Assembly: GCA_031213475.1 (NCBI GenBank)
Contig: JARUPZ010000021.1
Location: forward strand, 7,075,420 to 7,139,419
Direction: 5' to 3'
DNA: 64,000 bases
Source of the DNA: Nereocystis luetkeana
Lineage: Eukaryota; Sar; Phaeophyceae; Laminariales; Laminariaceae
Of this stretch, positions 23,324 through 33,064 are shown piece by piece. Position 1 is the stretch's first letter. Every line of letters begins with the position of its first letter. The notes below the pieces were generated by a model. It was not told where the DNA came from. It did no database searches and saw only the letters and a list, made by a program, of their open reading frames with translations. The position numbers and the translations under genes were made by a program.

Positions 23324-23446
23324 GAGGTTTCGGGAGCAAAAGGAAGAAGTGACCTCGATTCGATACAAATTCCGAGACATTTCGATATAATCAATGGTTC
23401 CATTATTTGTGCCAAATTTGAATCCATGGATTGGATCGCAATGTTA
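23324..23446 (-). repeat. Split direct repeat A1 (element 2)
   Basis: Same 123 bp as 15743-15865 with about nine differences. It marks the putative 5' end of the minus-strand element, 7.9 kb from the B1A2 block. Confidence 0.8.
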
Positions 23447-23920
23447 AAGAGAGAGAAATCCAACTTCGGCCATGAAAAGAAAGTCCATGAGCAATGGCCA
23501 GTTAGCGTTTTTTATTAAACATTTACCCCGAAACTCCCCCGAAATGTTGAAAAAAAAAAAAAAATGGTCCGAATCGGGATGAAAATTAGAGACGACGCCC
23601 AACTATCTGATTTGTCGAGAAGACACATGCATGTATACAGGGAGTAGGTAAAATGTGCATTATATGTATATCCACAATTATGCATCTGTCCATACACGAT
23701 AATATACATTCCATATACACTGCTGTGAAGATTCATGAACAGGCTTTTCTCGGCCCACAATTGTTTTCTTGAAAAATGAAAAAAAGGAATCAGACTAGTG
23801 CCCAGTTCCAATTTATCCGAATCCGATATCCATGGTGTAGGTTTTGCGCTGATCTCCACAGCTGGAGACGGGGAAGTGTTTTTTCGTCCACACCTCGCTT
23901 CACAATAGACGGGGATATAC
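23447..23920. other. Spacer between the two YR elements
   Basis: AT-rich, with a run of 15 A near 23555. No gene seen. Confidence 0.4.
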
Positions 23921-24128
23921 GGAGTATTATCTAGGTACGAGAAAATGTGTGTTTTGTATGCATGGGAGAAGTAGACCAACTAGATCAACACGGGTTGTTG
24001 TACCCGTATAGTCCATAATAAGTGAACCAGGGACCAGTTCTGCTGTAGCAGTTGAATCGCGATCGAGAGGACGCAGCGAAGCAGGGTCGTCAAGACAGGC
24101 CCAAGTTGCGGTAAAGACTGGTCTGGCT
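23921..24128 (+). repeat. Split direct repeat A1 (element 1)
   Basis: Starts GGAGTATTAT, contains AACACGGGTTGTTGTACCCG and ends AAAGACTGGTCTGGCT. Matches A2 at 26365-26569. Confidence 0.9.
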
Positions 24129-24236
24129 TCTGGCTTCCGTGTGTCGATGGGGACTGGTGGGTGCTGCTGGATTCGTCGCTGATCGGCGCGGTGCTGGCAT
24201 TTTCGGCTTTTCCTTCGGGTTTCATTCGCACTGCTG

Positions 24237-25308
24237 TTGGCCGTGTTTACCGCGACGAGTGATGCCCCGATATCGAAACCGGGCGAGGCCACAGTGGCCA
24301 CTGCTGCGGCCCCAGCGGCCGTTTCCCGGAGCTCGGCATCTGGCTTTGGGGGCTCGACAGCCGATGTTCGCCACGCTGGCGCTGGTTCGGACTTCGTACG
24401 TGCCGCCGGCATGGCCCAGTGGATGGGGCAAGTAGAACGCCAATTTGGTCTCGTTCGCGACGAAATGCTGGCAGCCTCGGCGAGAACCGACGCTTCCATC
24501 GCGGGTATTCAAGACTCGGTGTCAACTTGCGCGGTGCAGGGCGCCCACCTGGACATCGTGCTCCAACAGGTCGTGGCGAACCAGGCCGCCGAAGGGGACG
24601 CTTCCCGTGTCGGCTGCGATGTGCGGGAGCGGCTACTCCAGAAGTCGCAGCTCGTAGACGAGGCTGCCCTTTGCAGAAAGTCGGGCCCTCAGCGGCATTG
24701 GATTCTCCGGGGCCGGATCCCCCATGTTCTCGGCGATTCTCCGGCCGACATTCAAGCCTTCGTGGGAGAGTCGGTCAACGTCGCGGCTCGGGCAGCCGGC
24801 CAGCTACGCTCGATTAGCGACTTCGAGGTCACCCAGTTCGATCCCCGTACGGACGGGGCCCCCGAGGGTTGTCTCATGGTCGCCGACCGCCTCGAGCTCG
24901 TGCGTTCGGCGCTCATCGGGGTGCTGTCCGTTTGGGCTGTTGCCGTCCGTAGACGCGGATCGGCCGTGCTTGGAGCAACTGGCTCCTCTCAGCGCAGCCT
25001 TCTCATCGGCGTCTGCAGACTTGCGTATTCAGATTCTATGTATCTATGCAAGCCTGTCGAGCGCCAAGGCGAGGACCGTTATGTGCGAAATGGTCAATCA
25101 CGACCTGCGGTTATGGGTTAACTACCTCATGCGTTTCGCGCTGACGAGCCAACCGCCTGTGGTGCCGCCTCCCCCGGACATGGCTTTCGCCGTGCCCCCG
25201 CTACCGGCCTTCGGCCGGACGTCCGCGTTTTGCCAGGGCGGGGGGGAACTCCTGAAGATCGTCGAGGAAACATCTCGGGGCCGCACCGCGGGGGAAGGGC
25301 ATGCTTAA
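24237..25308 (+). pseudogene. Gag-like or unknown N-terminal ORF of YR element 1, frameshifted
   Basis: Frame from 24237 starts MAVFTATSDAP, is Ala/Ser-rich, then has a helical region (QVERQFGLVRDEMLAASART, HLDIVLQQVVANQ) that could form a coiled coil. Near 24930 a shift moves to a frame with LPSVDADRPCLEQL, IYASLSSAKARTVMCEM and a Pro-rich PPVVPPPPD, ending at 25308. The codons are GC-ending and consistent. Its place upstream of YR fits a Gag-like role, but no zinc knuckle is visible. Function not recognised. Confidence 0.45.
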
Positions 25309-25386
25309 CGTAAGTCCTCTGCTCTGCAGTCCTCTCCCGGCGCTGGGCATGCCAAGAAGAAAAATTCTCAGCTCTCGTTTTGTTTC

Positions 25387-26051
25387 TTGACCCACGCGTC
25401 GGAAATGTTTGCGGAACTGAGGCCGCGTATTCACGAGTCGTATTGTTTGCGGCGGGCCGACGTCGCGTTCTTCCGCGGCGATTCCCAGCTGGCGGAAGCA
25501 CTGTGGCCGACCGCTGACCATGTTGAGCTCCGCTTTCTCGGTTCAAAGAGGGATCAGTTGCGAAAGGGGGCTGCGCTGTCTCGCGTGCGGAAGGGTCCTC
25601 TGAAGCCCGTGGGCGCCAGGGGGGGGCGCCGTCGATCTTATGATCGAGTTGATGTTTTGCTACTTGTTCCTTCCCTCATCGGCCCCTCTGGTTGCGTTCA
25701 GTACCAGTAACGGCAGATAGATGGGCCATGTGGACCAAGCAGCAAGCGACGGCTGCCCTGCGAGCGGTGGTTGCGTTCGCGGGCGCGCGGGCGGAGTATC
25801 ACGCCCTGCACTCCCTGAGGATTGGAGGCGCAACTCACCTTTCGGCCGGCGGGGCTACACCGAAGGTCTTGCAGCGTGAGGGGCGGTGGGCGTCCGACGC
25901 GTGCAAGGCGTACGTATGCCGTCATGGGGAGGACGCCGGTTGGGGGGCAAGCGTGATGGCCCAAGAGGGCATGGGTGGCGGAATCCAGCCTGGGCAGGGT
26001 ACGAAGTGGGGGCGAGTGGTTGAAAGCCCCGGGCTGGGTAAGAAGCGGTAA
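25387..26051 (+). pseudogene. Tyrosine recombinase of element 1 (partial, frameshifted)
   Basis: Frame 25387-25640 encodes ESYCLRRADVAFF and LRFLGSKRDQLRKGA, the beta-sheet region between the catalytic boxes. After a disrupted junction near 25650-25700, frame 25692-26051 encodes HSLRIGGATHLSAGG (His-x-x-Arg box), EGRWASDACKAYV (Trp, then the likely nucleophilic Tyr) and RHGED. The first catalytic Arg region is not clear, so the N-terminal part is missing or diverged. It differs strongly from the YR at 16-17 kb, so this is a separate family. B1 follows within 135 bp. Confidence 0.7.
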
Positions 26052-26181
26052 CAAATGGAGGGTGCGTAGGGTGACTATGCGAGCCAGGTGGACGAAGGGA
26101 GAAGTTGTAGAGCGTCGCAACAAGTGCGCCGGGGGGGGGAGGGGTAGCGTAGGCATCCGAAACGTGAGCCAACTCCATGTT

Positions 26182-26360
26182 GGAGGCTGACGTCGAGAGA
26201 TCGACGTCGCCAGTTGGGGACGGAGTTTGACTCAGGTTTACGGATGTTACCTGGGGGTTGCTACTGGAGCAGCCCCGGAGGTCTGCCCCTCTCTTCACCC
26301 CCCTTGCTCCGAGCGGGGGGGATGCGCCTTAATATAAGACAACTTCGAAAGCAAAATAAA
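26182..26360 (+). repeat. Split direct repeat B1 (element 1)
   Basis: Left block GGAGGCTGACGTC to CGGATGTTA and right block GGGGGTTGCTACTGG to GAAAGCAAAATAAAAAA. Both blocks recur in B2 in the same order. Confidence 0.9.
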
Positions 26361-26364
26361 AAAC

Positions 26365-26569
26365 GGAGTATTATCGAGGTACAAGAAAAATAGTGTTTTG
26401 TATGTACGGGAGAAGTTGCTCTATTAGATCAACACGGGTTGTTGTACCCGTCTAGTCCATAAGTGCCCCTGGGACCAGTTCTGCTGCAGCAGTTGAATCG
26501 CGATGGAGAGGACGCATCGAAGCAGGCTCGTCAAGACAGGTCCAAGGTGAGGTAAAGACTGGTCTAGCT
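26365..26569 (+). repeat. Split direct repeat A2 (element 1)
   Basis: Second copy of the A repeat, directly after B1, ending AAAGACTGGTCTAGCT. Confidence 0.9.
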
Positions 26570-27173
26570 TTCCACCCACCCGCCCGTATTTTTGAGGGAG
26601 TCAGTGGAGGGGGAGTTACCTAGTCGCAGCAGCGGTTTGACGCGTTGGCTGCTGTTCGTTATACGTACTTTTGTGGGCGCCTTTGATGGCGCCCTAGTGT
26701 CGTAGATTGCGCAGGGTGCGGGGGGGCTAGCCGCTGTGAGGTTTGTGTTCTGGTACACGATACGCGGTTTGTATGAGGCGTGTTGTGGGGTGCATCATCA
26801 GCTGTTGGTAGGACGCGGGGACGTTGCTGTTTGTTTCACTTGGGCTGGAGTGATTGACGCCTTTTCGCGGGCACATCATCGTGTTACGTCAACAGCTCGG
26901 ATTACGCGCGCAATCTGAATCGTAGGAGAGAGGTTTATCCGTAGAATGGATGGCATGAGGCGCGGAGTATATGGCGTAGTGTTTACGTTGGATAGTCTGG
27001 GGGATGCTGGTATATACACGTCATGTATATATTGTACCTTTATTATGCGTGCATCGTTGTAGTATACGACGTTCACGTCTGGTGGTTCGTTTGTATGTCG
27101 TGTGCGTACTGTATGTTGGTAGTTTTTTTTTTACCTTGTATTCGCCTCTGTATGTATTGCCATTCGAGTCGGC
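26570..27173. other. Spacer between A2 and B2 of element 1
   Basis: No gene. Contains the hairpin GGGCGCCTTTGATGGCGCCC at 26675-26694 and T-rich sequence near 27120. Confidence 0.5.
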
Positions 27174-27599
27174 TGGAGGCTGGCGTCAAGAGATCGACGT
27201 CGCCAGTTGGGGATGGAGTGTGACTCAGGTTTACGGATGTTAGGCTCATTCTTATCGGAGAGCGTTGTTTCCAAAATTTCCAAAGTTTGGGAATAATTGG
27301 AGATATGTATCAATACACGGAGGCGTTCTGTCACCATTCGTGAAATTCTCCAGAAGCAAAAATATCAAGTTCGTTAACCTTCCAATATTTTGAAAAAAAA
27401 ACAAGAGAATATGGAAGATTGAAAAATTGCGCGAAACAAATGTCGAAAATTTGAAAAAAAAAATCTCCGATAAGAATGACCCTCAGCAGGGGGTTGCTAC
27501 TGGGGCAGCCCCGGGTGTCTGCCCCTCTCTCCACCCCCCTTGCTCCGAGCGGGGGGGGTGCGGATTAATAAAAGACAACTTCGAAAGCAAAATACAAAA
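27174..27599 (+). repeat. Split direct repeat B2 (element 1), interrupted
   Basis: Blocks 27174-27242 and 27489-27599 match the two halves of B1. A TIR-bounded insertion at 27243-27486 separates them. Confidence 0.85.
27243..27486. mobile_element. TIR element of about 245 bp inside B2
   Basis: The left end GGCTCATTCTTATCGGAGA and the right end, read inverted as GGGTCATTCTTATCGGAGA, are near-perfect 19-bp inverted repeats. It interrupts an otherwise collinear B repeat, so the empty site is visible in B1. It is AT-rich and noncoding. The target duplication is unclear. Confidence 0.8.
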
Positions 27600-27964
27600 T
27601 TACTCTTTTGAAGGTTTTGCTCCTGGACGCGATACGTTCAAAACCGGCGAAAAAAAAAGATTACCACTATAGATGTGTCGACCTCCAATATCTTGACCAA
27701 TTTTTGTAGGAGAAACGAATGACTCCGCACAACGATGAAAACACAAATATGAAACGACAGTTCGACCTGTCTGAAACAGAGTTTTTCTGGCAATATATTT
27801 CATGCCTTTTGAAAATCAGTGACCACCTCAAAACAATTTGTCTATTTATAGATAATTTGAACAAAAAAACAAATCTTCCTTACTATGTGCATATTTGGTA
27901 TTATTTCTGTTTCCCTGTTATTGTCTCTTTCGCGTATTGCACGAAGACGAGGTGAAAACTGAGT

Positions 27965-28595
27965 AATAGCAGGGAGCGCCACACATCCGTTGTTGTACGG
28001 GTGGCCGAAGAGAATGGGGAAGGGCAGGGAAACGGCCGCAGGGAACCGCGTTCAACGAAAGCAGGAAGGAGACCACATACAGGGTAACGAGGTGCCAAAC
28101 TGACAAACAGGTTGGACTTGTCTGTGCGACTAACAACAGTCCAACTGCCGAGGCTTCCTGGAGGCAGTTGTTGTGATATTTTGTTGTGTTTCCGTCTGCC
28201 TTTCCATTACGTTTTTAGTTTCGTGCAACATTAACATTATTTCTTCTCTTTTTATCGCACTGCTGTCTGTCACATCTCCGGGCGGGCACTCCCCCGCCTC
28301 CTATTTTCGCTCGTTTTTTTGAAATATGATTTTCTTTCTAGTTTTTGTCTCGATGTTTGTTGTGTATTGTTGGATATTCTTCGGGTTATCTCTCCTTCAA
28401 TGCATATATACGCACTGATTCTACTCTTTAGCATGTATGTCATGCCTGTTGTATGCATTACGACGACATGGCATCGCGCTGTCTACTTTGCTCGCTGCAT
28501 TACAACGAATTATTCATCTATATACGTGTCGTGGTTTGTGACCAGGGCTTGAATTTCTCAAGGATCAAAGGGTGAAGAATCGGCACGGACATAAT
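27965..28595 (+). mobile_element. 5'-truncated LINE copy
   Basis: AACGAAAGCAGGAAGGAGAC, ACAGGGTAACGAGGTGCC and the far-end AAGAATCGGCACGGACA match, in order, the LINE's terminal coding region (38800-38845) and the end of its 3' UTR (39650-39663). The middle is a T-rich UTR. Confidence 0.6.
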
Positions 28596-28599
28596 GTGA

Positions 28600-30585
28600 G
28601 CACTGTATTTCGCCGGGGTGGGAAGGACAACCTTTTCGTACTGCAGTCACGTTTTTAGGAAAAGTTACTTAAATTTCGACAGGGTTATCTTCCAGACGGG
28701 ACTCGAGTTCCAAATGGGGTACACAATTACACAATTAGACGCACAACCCGGGGTATTACTCGGGCAGGTGAAGACGACGATCATGACTAACGACTGACAC
28801 CCCGAGTGTCCAGCCGACAGGCGGAACCTTCGTTTCTCGACCTGTGGCTCGATTCATCATGTATGTCTTGCGTGTTATGCCCGTCAGTTCAGTTGTTGTT
28901 TTTCCAAAGCCGTACAACGTACAAGGCATCGCGACGGCAGCAGAGCGAAGAGTAAGTACTTTCAGCAGCGTTGTCCACCAAAACACGACAAGCGCGAGTA
29001 GCTTTGCGATTGTGAGTAAAATCAACGTCAAGACAGCAAGAGCGGAGGCAGAAAACACACGCACATCATCAGTGAGACGGCATCGGCGGAGGCAAAACCC
29101 GGCAAAAGGTAAGGGCGCATTTATTTATAAGATCACAAAAACTCAGCGTTCGCGGCTATCGGATCCTGCTCGACTTGCGCGGTTTGTGTGGCCGCATTGT
29201 GTATGCTTGGCGTGCTCGGCGGGGGTGGGTGGGCGCAGGATGATAGCAAAAGGCGGGAGTATTTCTAATTCGTTGTGTGTGGAGCTGCTCCTCCTGTAGT
29301 ACGAACTGAAGCTAGTAATATTAATAGACCTAAGTTTCGGGGACACACACGTGACATATTATCCCACTTGGTTCATTTATGCAGCAGTGAGGGTCGTCCA
29401 GAGTAACAAGAGTCCCCGTCCTGCCTATTAATAGGGATATATATATATTCATCTCAGTCAGTTTGGAGGACCTAGTCTCAAATGTATGAGCTGAAACTAC
29501 AGTGCCCGCCTTCGGTCCCTGAGGCACGCCGTTCCCCCGCGGCTCAGACAATTACTCACTACCGTAGTTCTCGTCACATCGGATAATCGACAGTCGGAAA
29601 AGATGACTCGAACGTCCCCCTAGGAGAAAGAACTGTCGGCGGACAAGAAGCCCCAAGCTTACCAGGTCCTGGAGCTGAAATGAGACTGCGCACTCAATAG
29701 ATTTTCGTGAGACCGAAGTACTTCAAGTTTGGGATTTTGTTTGTTGTCGTGGTTGCGACCCTATCATACTGGTGGTGATGCTGCTTGTCATGTTGGTGCT
29801 TGACTTTCCTTTTGGTACACCTGGTATGTTACGAACATTACACCTACTAAATTATAATGTACGTCTACAGCAGTCTCGATAATTTCTAATAGCTGTGAGA
29901 TCGAAACAGTCAACGAAACTCTGATGTTGTCTTTGCCACGGACGGGGGTATTTCGATCTCGCGAATGATACGGACGGTGGTGTTGTAGTGTTCCCTCGTG
30001 CGAGTGCGCACAAAAAGTGTCAGCGTTGTAACCCGCAATTTTGTATCGTCTGTTTCATCCCCCTTGAAGGAGTGCGATGAAGGCGACGATACAACCACTG
30101 CCGGCGAAGGCACATTATTAACGGCGGGGGGGGGGGTTGTTCTCCCCAGGGTGGATCGATCGATCGATCTGACTTGCCATGGTCCTCTTCATATTTTTGT
30201 CTTGTCCATGCTTCACCCTCGACGCCCTTCAATCCCTCCGCTCTGTGATCTACCCATTTTACTTGCCCTTCTTGATGTCCCGTCCGTGGGCCTCGTAGAT
30301 ATTATCATATATCTATACTTCTTCTGTCTCATAAGTCTGTGCCGAATTGATTTTTCGGCCTCTTAACCGTGTCCGATGTCTTCGGCGCTATTTTTTCAAA
30401 ATCTCGAGCGTTTTTCAATTGAAATCCATCTGTTTTTTTTTCAGCTTGTGCTTAAACCATGCGGTCGAAAGGCCGAAAAACATTGGGTCGGCCCAAGAAC
30501 GGCCATATTTTGTCCCTTTCCAGGGGGGCGGTGGGTGGGGCACTTAGCCTAAACCTCCCCTGAAAACACAAGAATTTTTCCAACC
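28600..30585. other. No recognised gene
   Basis: A plus-strand frame of 151 codons (28844-29299) and an opposite hydrophobic frame lack motifs. A GATC run (GATCGATCGATCGATC) lies near 30155-30170. Nothing splice-consistent seen. Confidence 0.3.
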
Positions 30586-30935
30586 ATTAAGCTAACCCCC
30601 CCCATACTCAACCATCCATTACGTGTCCCCTATACTGAAACCAGTATAATAGTAACCCCCACACTAAATCCAATACACTTGGGGGTCCAATAGTGACCCC
30701 CAGTCTAAAACCAAGACACTTAGGGGTCCCACACTAAAACCAATACATTTGTGGGGCAAAAACAACAGTAGGGCCCGAACCCAACCCCCCTCTTATCAAC
30801 GATCCATATTGGGTCCCCCCTTACTCAAACCAGTATAATAGTGAACCCACACTAAACCTAAGACACTTGGGGTTCCACATTCAAAACAAGATACTTGGGG
30901 GGCCTACACTAAAACCAAGACACGGGGTAAAAAAT
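30586..30935. repeat. Imperfect tandem repeat of about 40-45 bp
   Basis: Repeated CTAAAACCAAGACACTTGGGG-like units with CCAGTATAATAGT and CCCCCA words, strongly diverged, running to AAGACACGGGG. Confidence 0.7.
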
Positions 30936-31454
30936 GTCTCTTGTCGGGGAAAAAAAAAGAAAAAAATTCGATTAGTCGTCCTCGCTGTCGCTGGGACTCG
31001 ATGCCATCCAGGCGAAAGCCTTCTCTAAGCCACCCTGTCGTATTTTAACACTCTCTCCAACGTCCCCTCCCTCTGTCGCTTTCTGACCCCGGTGTAGTGT
31101 GTGTGGGGTAGGTTCGGGGCGGTAATCACGAATTATCTCGAGAATTCTAAAAAGAAAAACACCAAAAAACTCAAAAAAAAACTCGAGAAAGGCCCAAAAT
31201 GGGCATATTTCGACCTAATTCTAGTGTGTAATAAGGTCTTTTTTTTTTTTGTCGGCTTTATATGTGTTTTGCCTTTCTAACGAACCGAACCATAGGTTAC
31301 ACGTCAACATGTAAGTACCCAAACGAATTCCCGCGCAATTCGGCACAGACTTACCAGACAGAGGAAATATATGTTTTTATAGTTAGTTATAATATACCCG
31401 GGTATACTCTGGTACGTATACATACATGGTTCAATGGGTTTTTTTTCATCCTTT

Positions 31455-31849
31455 AACAGACAAATCGGAAAAATGGGAACGAAGCCTAAAATGAGAACCA
31501 AGCCGTATCTCCAGAACCATGTGGCGTATCAGAGAACCAAAATGATCCTGCGAAACCCCTTGGCCAGCCCTGTGAGAGGAGCTCGTCAGAACGGTCATGC
31601 TCCATCTCGTGCCTTCGGGTGGGCGCAAAAAGCGATATACGCTGGCTCTATTGTGATTTCTCTAGATGCTGGCTACCGCGGCGATGCCGAGGACTTCCAG
31701 CCTGAGCGACAGCTCATTCGAAGGCTGCTGTACAGCCCCACAGGACTGTCAACTTTTTTTCTTGGAGTTGTACACAATTGGTTTGCTTTCTAAAAAAAAC
31801 CGTCCGTTCCCATTTTTTGTTTCGTTCCCATTTTTCCGTTTTGTCTGTT
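31455..31849. mobile_element. 395-bp MITE with 44-bp terminal inverted repeats
   Basis: The left end AACAGACAAATCGGAAAAAT and the inverted right end AACAGACAAAACGGAAAAAT continue as inverted repeats for about 44 bp, each holding two GGGAAC or GAGAAC words. The flanking CTTT at 31451-31454 and 31850-31853 is a probable 4-bp target duplication. No transposase frame. Confidence 0.85.
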
Positions 31850-32158
31850 CTTTATGAATAGGAGGGGGACCGGCTGGCTTAGAATGTTATCGTTACGCAA
31901 TCCGCAAAGGTACCAAGACATTTTGACCATCAATAGGCATGCACTATTAATAGAGCCGAGCAACAGTCACCGACGATTTGTGAGGTGCTTGAAATGGTCC
32001 CGCAGTATCGCCCACCAGGCTTGTCCACGTCACGTTGCTCATGCCCTGCGTGTTGAACTATAGGGCTGCCAACAGTACGAGTACAAAAACAGCAGTTGGG
32101 TTTCACTCATATTACTCCTGGTTTCTATCCCGCTTTGGCAAACCGTTTGAAAACTAAT

Positions 32159-32272
32159 TCTAGTACGGGGCACCATATTAAATGAGACCTACGGTACACA
32201 CAAAAACCTTTACATCTTGCTAGTTTTTTCAAACAATATTCGGTCCTTTTCCCTATGACCCCCCGTACTACG
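32159..32272. mobile_element. MITE, TACGGGGG family
   Basis: Starts GTACGGGGCACCATATTAAA, contains GACCTACGGTACACACAAAAA and ends with the inverted GACCCCCCGTAC. TA flanks both ends. The interior is closely similar to 55629-55732. Confidence 0.8.
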
Positions 32273-32759
32273 AAGAATTGGCATGTATGTGTACTGCTCA
32301 CCGTGAATGTGCGGAGCAGCATGACAAAAAGGTCTGCATAGAATAAAGCAAGAAGTGCCCGGATGCGTCGAGACACACGGTATTGTTTTTTCGAATGCAG
32401 CAAGCAGAGGAGGAAGAGACCCCGAAAAAACGATATCTGCGAAAATCCTCCCCAACAATAGCCTTTCAAAGGATTTTCGACTCGGGGTAGAGGAGACCCA
32501 AACGTTTTTTGCCTTCGAAAGAGTGCAGCAAGATGTTTCGACTTTGGGGAAAGGGAAACCGCACCATTTCTTTAAGCTTTCGGCCATATAAAATAAAATC
32601 CGTGCTTCAAGACCACCTTTGGTGCGGCCTAGTGCGGCAAGCCTCACCACTAGCCCCGTAGCGCGCTACACGCAGTTCTGAATGAAGCTGTCCAGAATCA
32701 ACGTGTTCAGCGTAATATTTCAACTTCCACCAACAACCGGTGTGTCCTTGACATCAACA

Positions 32760-32870
32760 CCGTTCTTTCTAGTCGTCGACACCCAGCACAACCGTTGCCC
32801 GGGTCGATTCTTGAATCCTAGATGTATACAAGCTCTACGGCCACAAAGCTACTACACAGCAGTAGTAGCA
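32760..32870 (-). mobile_element. LINE 3' tail fragment
   Basis: CCGTTCTTTCTAGTCGTCGACACCCAGCAC and the following sequence match the LINE 3' end at 33085-33190 in the same orientation. Confidence 0.6.
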
Positions 32871-32937
32871 GATGTATTACATTGTTATGCAGTAAATAAA
32901 ATAGGAGACAGGGTAATATCAAGTCATCGTGCTGGAC

Positions 32938-33060
32938 AGCCGGTCGCCCCGGTGCTTCAAGTGGTTAACCTCGAATTCTACTTGTTTGAGTCCTGGGTTC
33001 GAGCCCCAGGTGGGCAAAAAAAAAAAAGGATTCAATTGTTGAGAGCGCCTTGCAGCGTGT
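32938..33060 (+). mobile_element. tRNA-derived SINE, family 1 (head and linker)
   Basis: AGCCGGTCGCCCCGGTG, an A box CTTCAAGTGGTTAA and a B box GGGTTCGAGCCCC are followed by the A-rich linker and GGATTCAATTGTTGAGAGCG. The body stops at GCAGCG and joins the LINE tail at about 33061. Confidence 0.75.
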
Positions 33061-33064
33061 GTGT

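Larger units (their letters stand above)
15501..23446 (-). mobile_element. Tyrosine-recombinase retroelement with split direct repeats (element 2)
   Basis: Read on the minus strand, the order is A1 (23446-23324), internal region, B1 (15935-15866), A2 (15865-15743), a gap, B2 (15570-15501). A1 and A2 are each 123 bp and about 93% identical. B1 and B2 are each 70 bp with three mismatches. B1 and A2 abut exactly. This A1-ORF-B1A2-B2 order is the hallmark of PAT/Ngaro-type DIRS-order elements. The internal region holds a frameshifted YR gene and an RT-like fragment, in the expected order RT then YR. A minisatellite at 19150-22570 fills much of the 5' half. Whether the distant A1 belongs to the same insertion needs testing. 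Confidence 0.6.
23921..27599 (+). mobile_element. Tyrosine-recombinase element with split direct repeats (element 1)
   Basis: The order on the plus strand is A1 (23921-24128), coding region (24237-26051), B1 (26182-26360), A2 (26365-26569), spacer, B2 (27174-27242 plus 27489-27599). A1 and A2 share about 205 bp at roughly 87% identity. B1 and B2 share two blocks, with a TIR element of about 245 bp inserted in B2. B1 and A2 are 4 bp apart. This is the PAT/Ngaro split-direct-repeat layout. The internal region is only about 2.1 kb, with a gag-like frame and a YR but no RT, so this is either a deletion derivative or an RT-less element. Confidence 0.75.
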
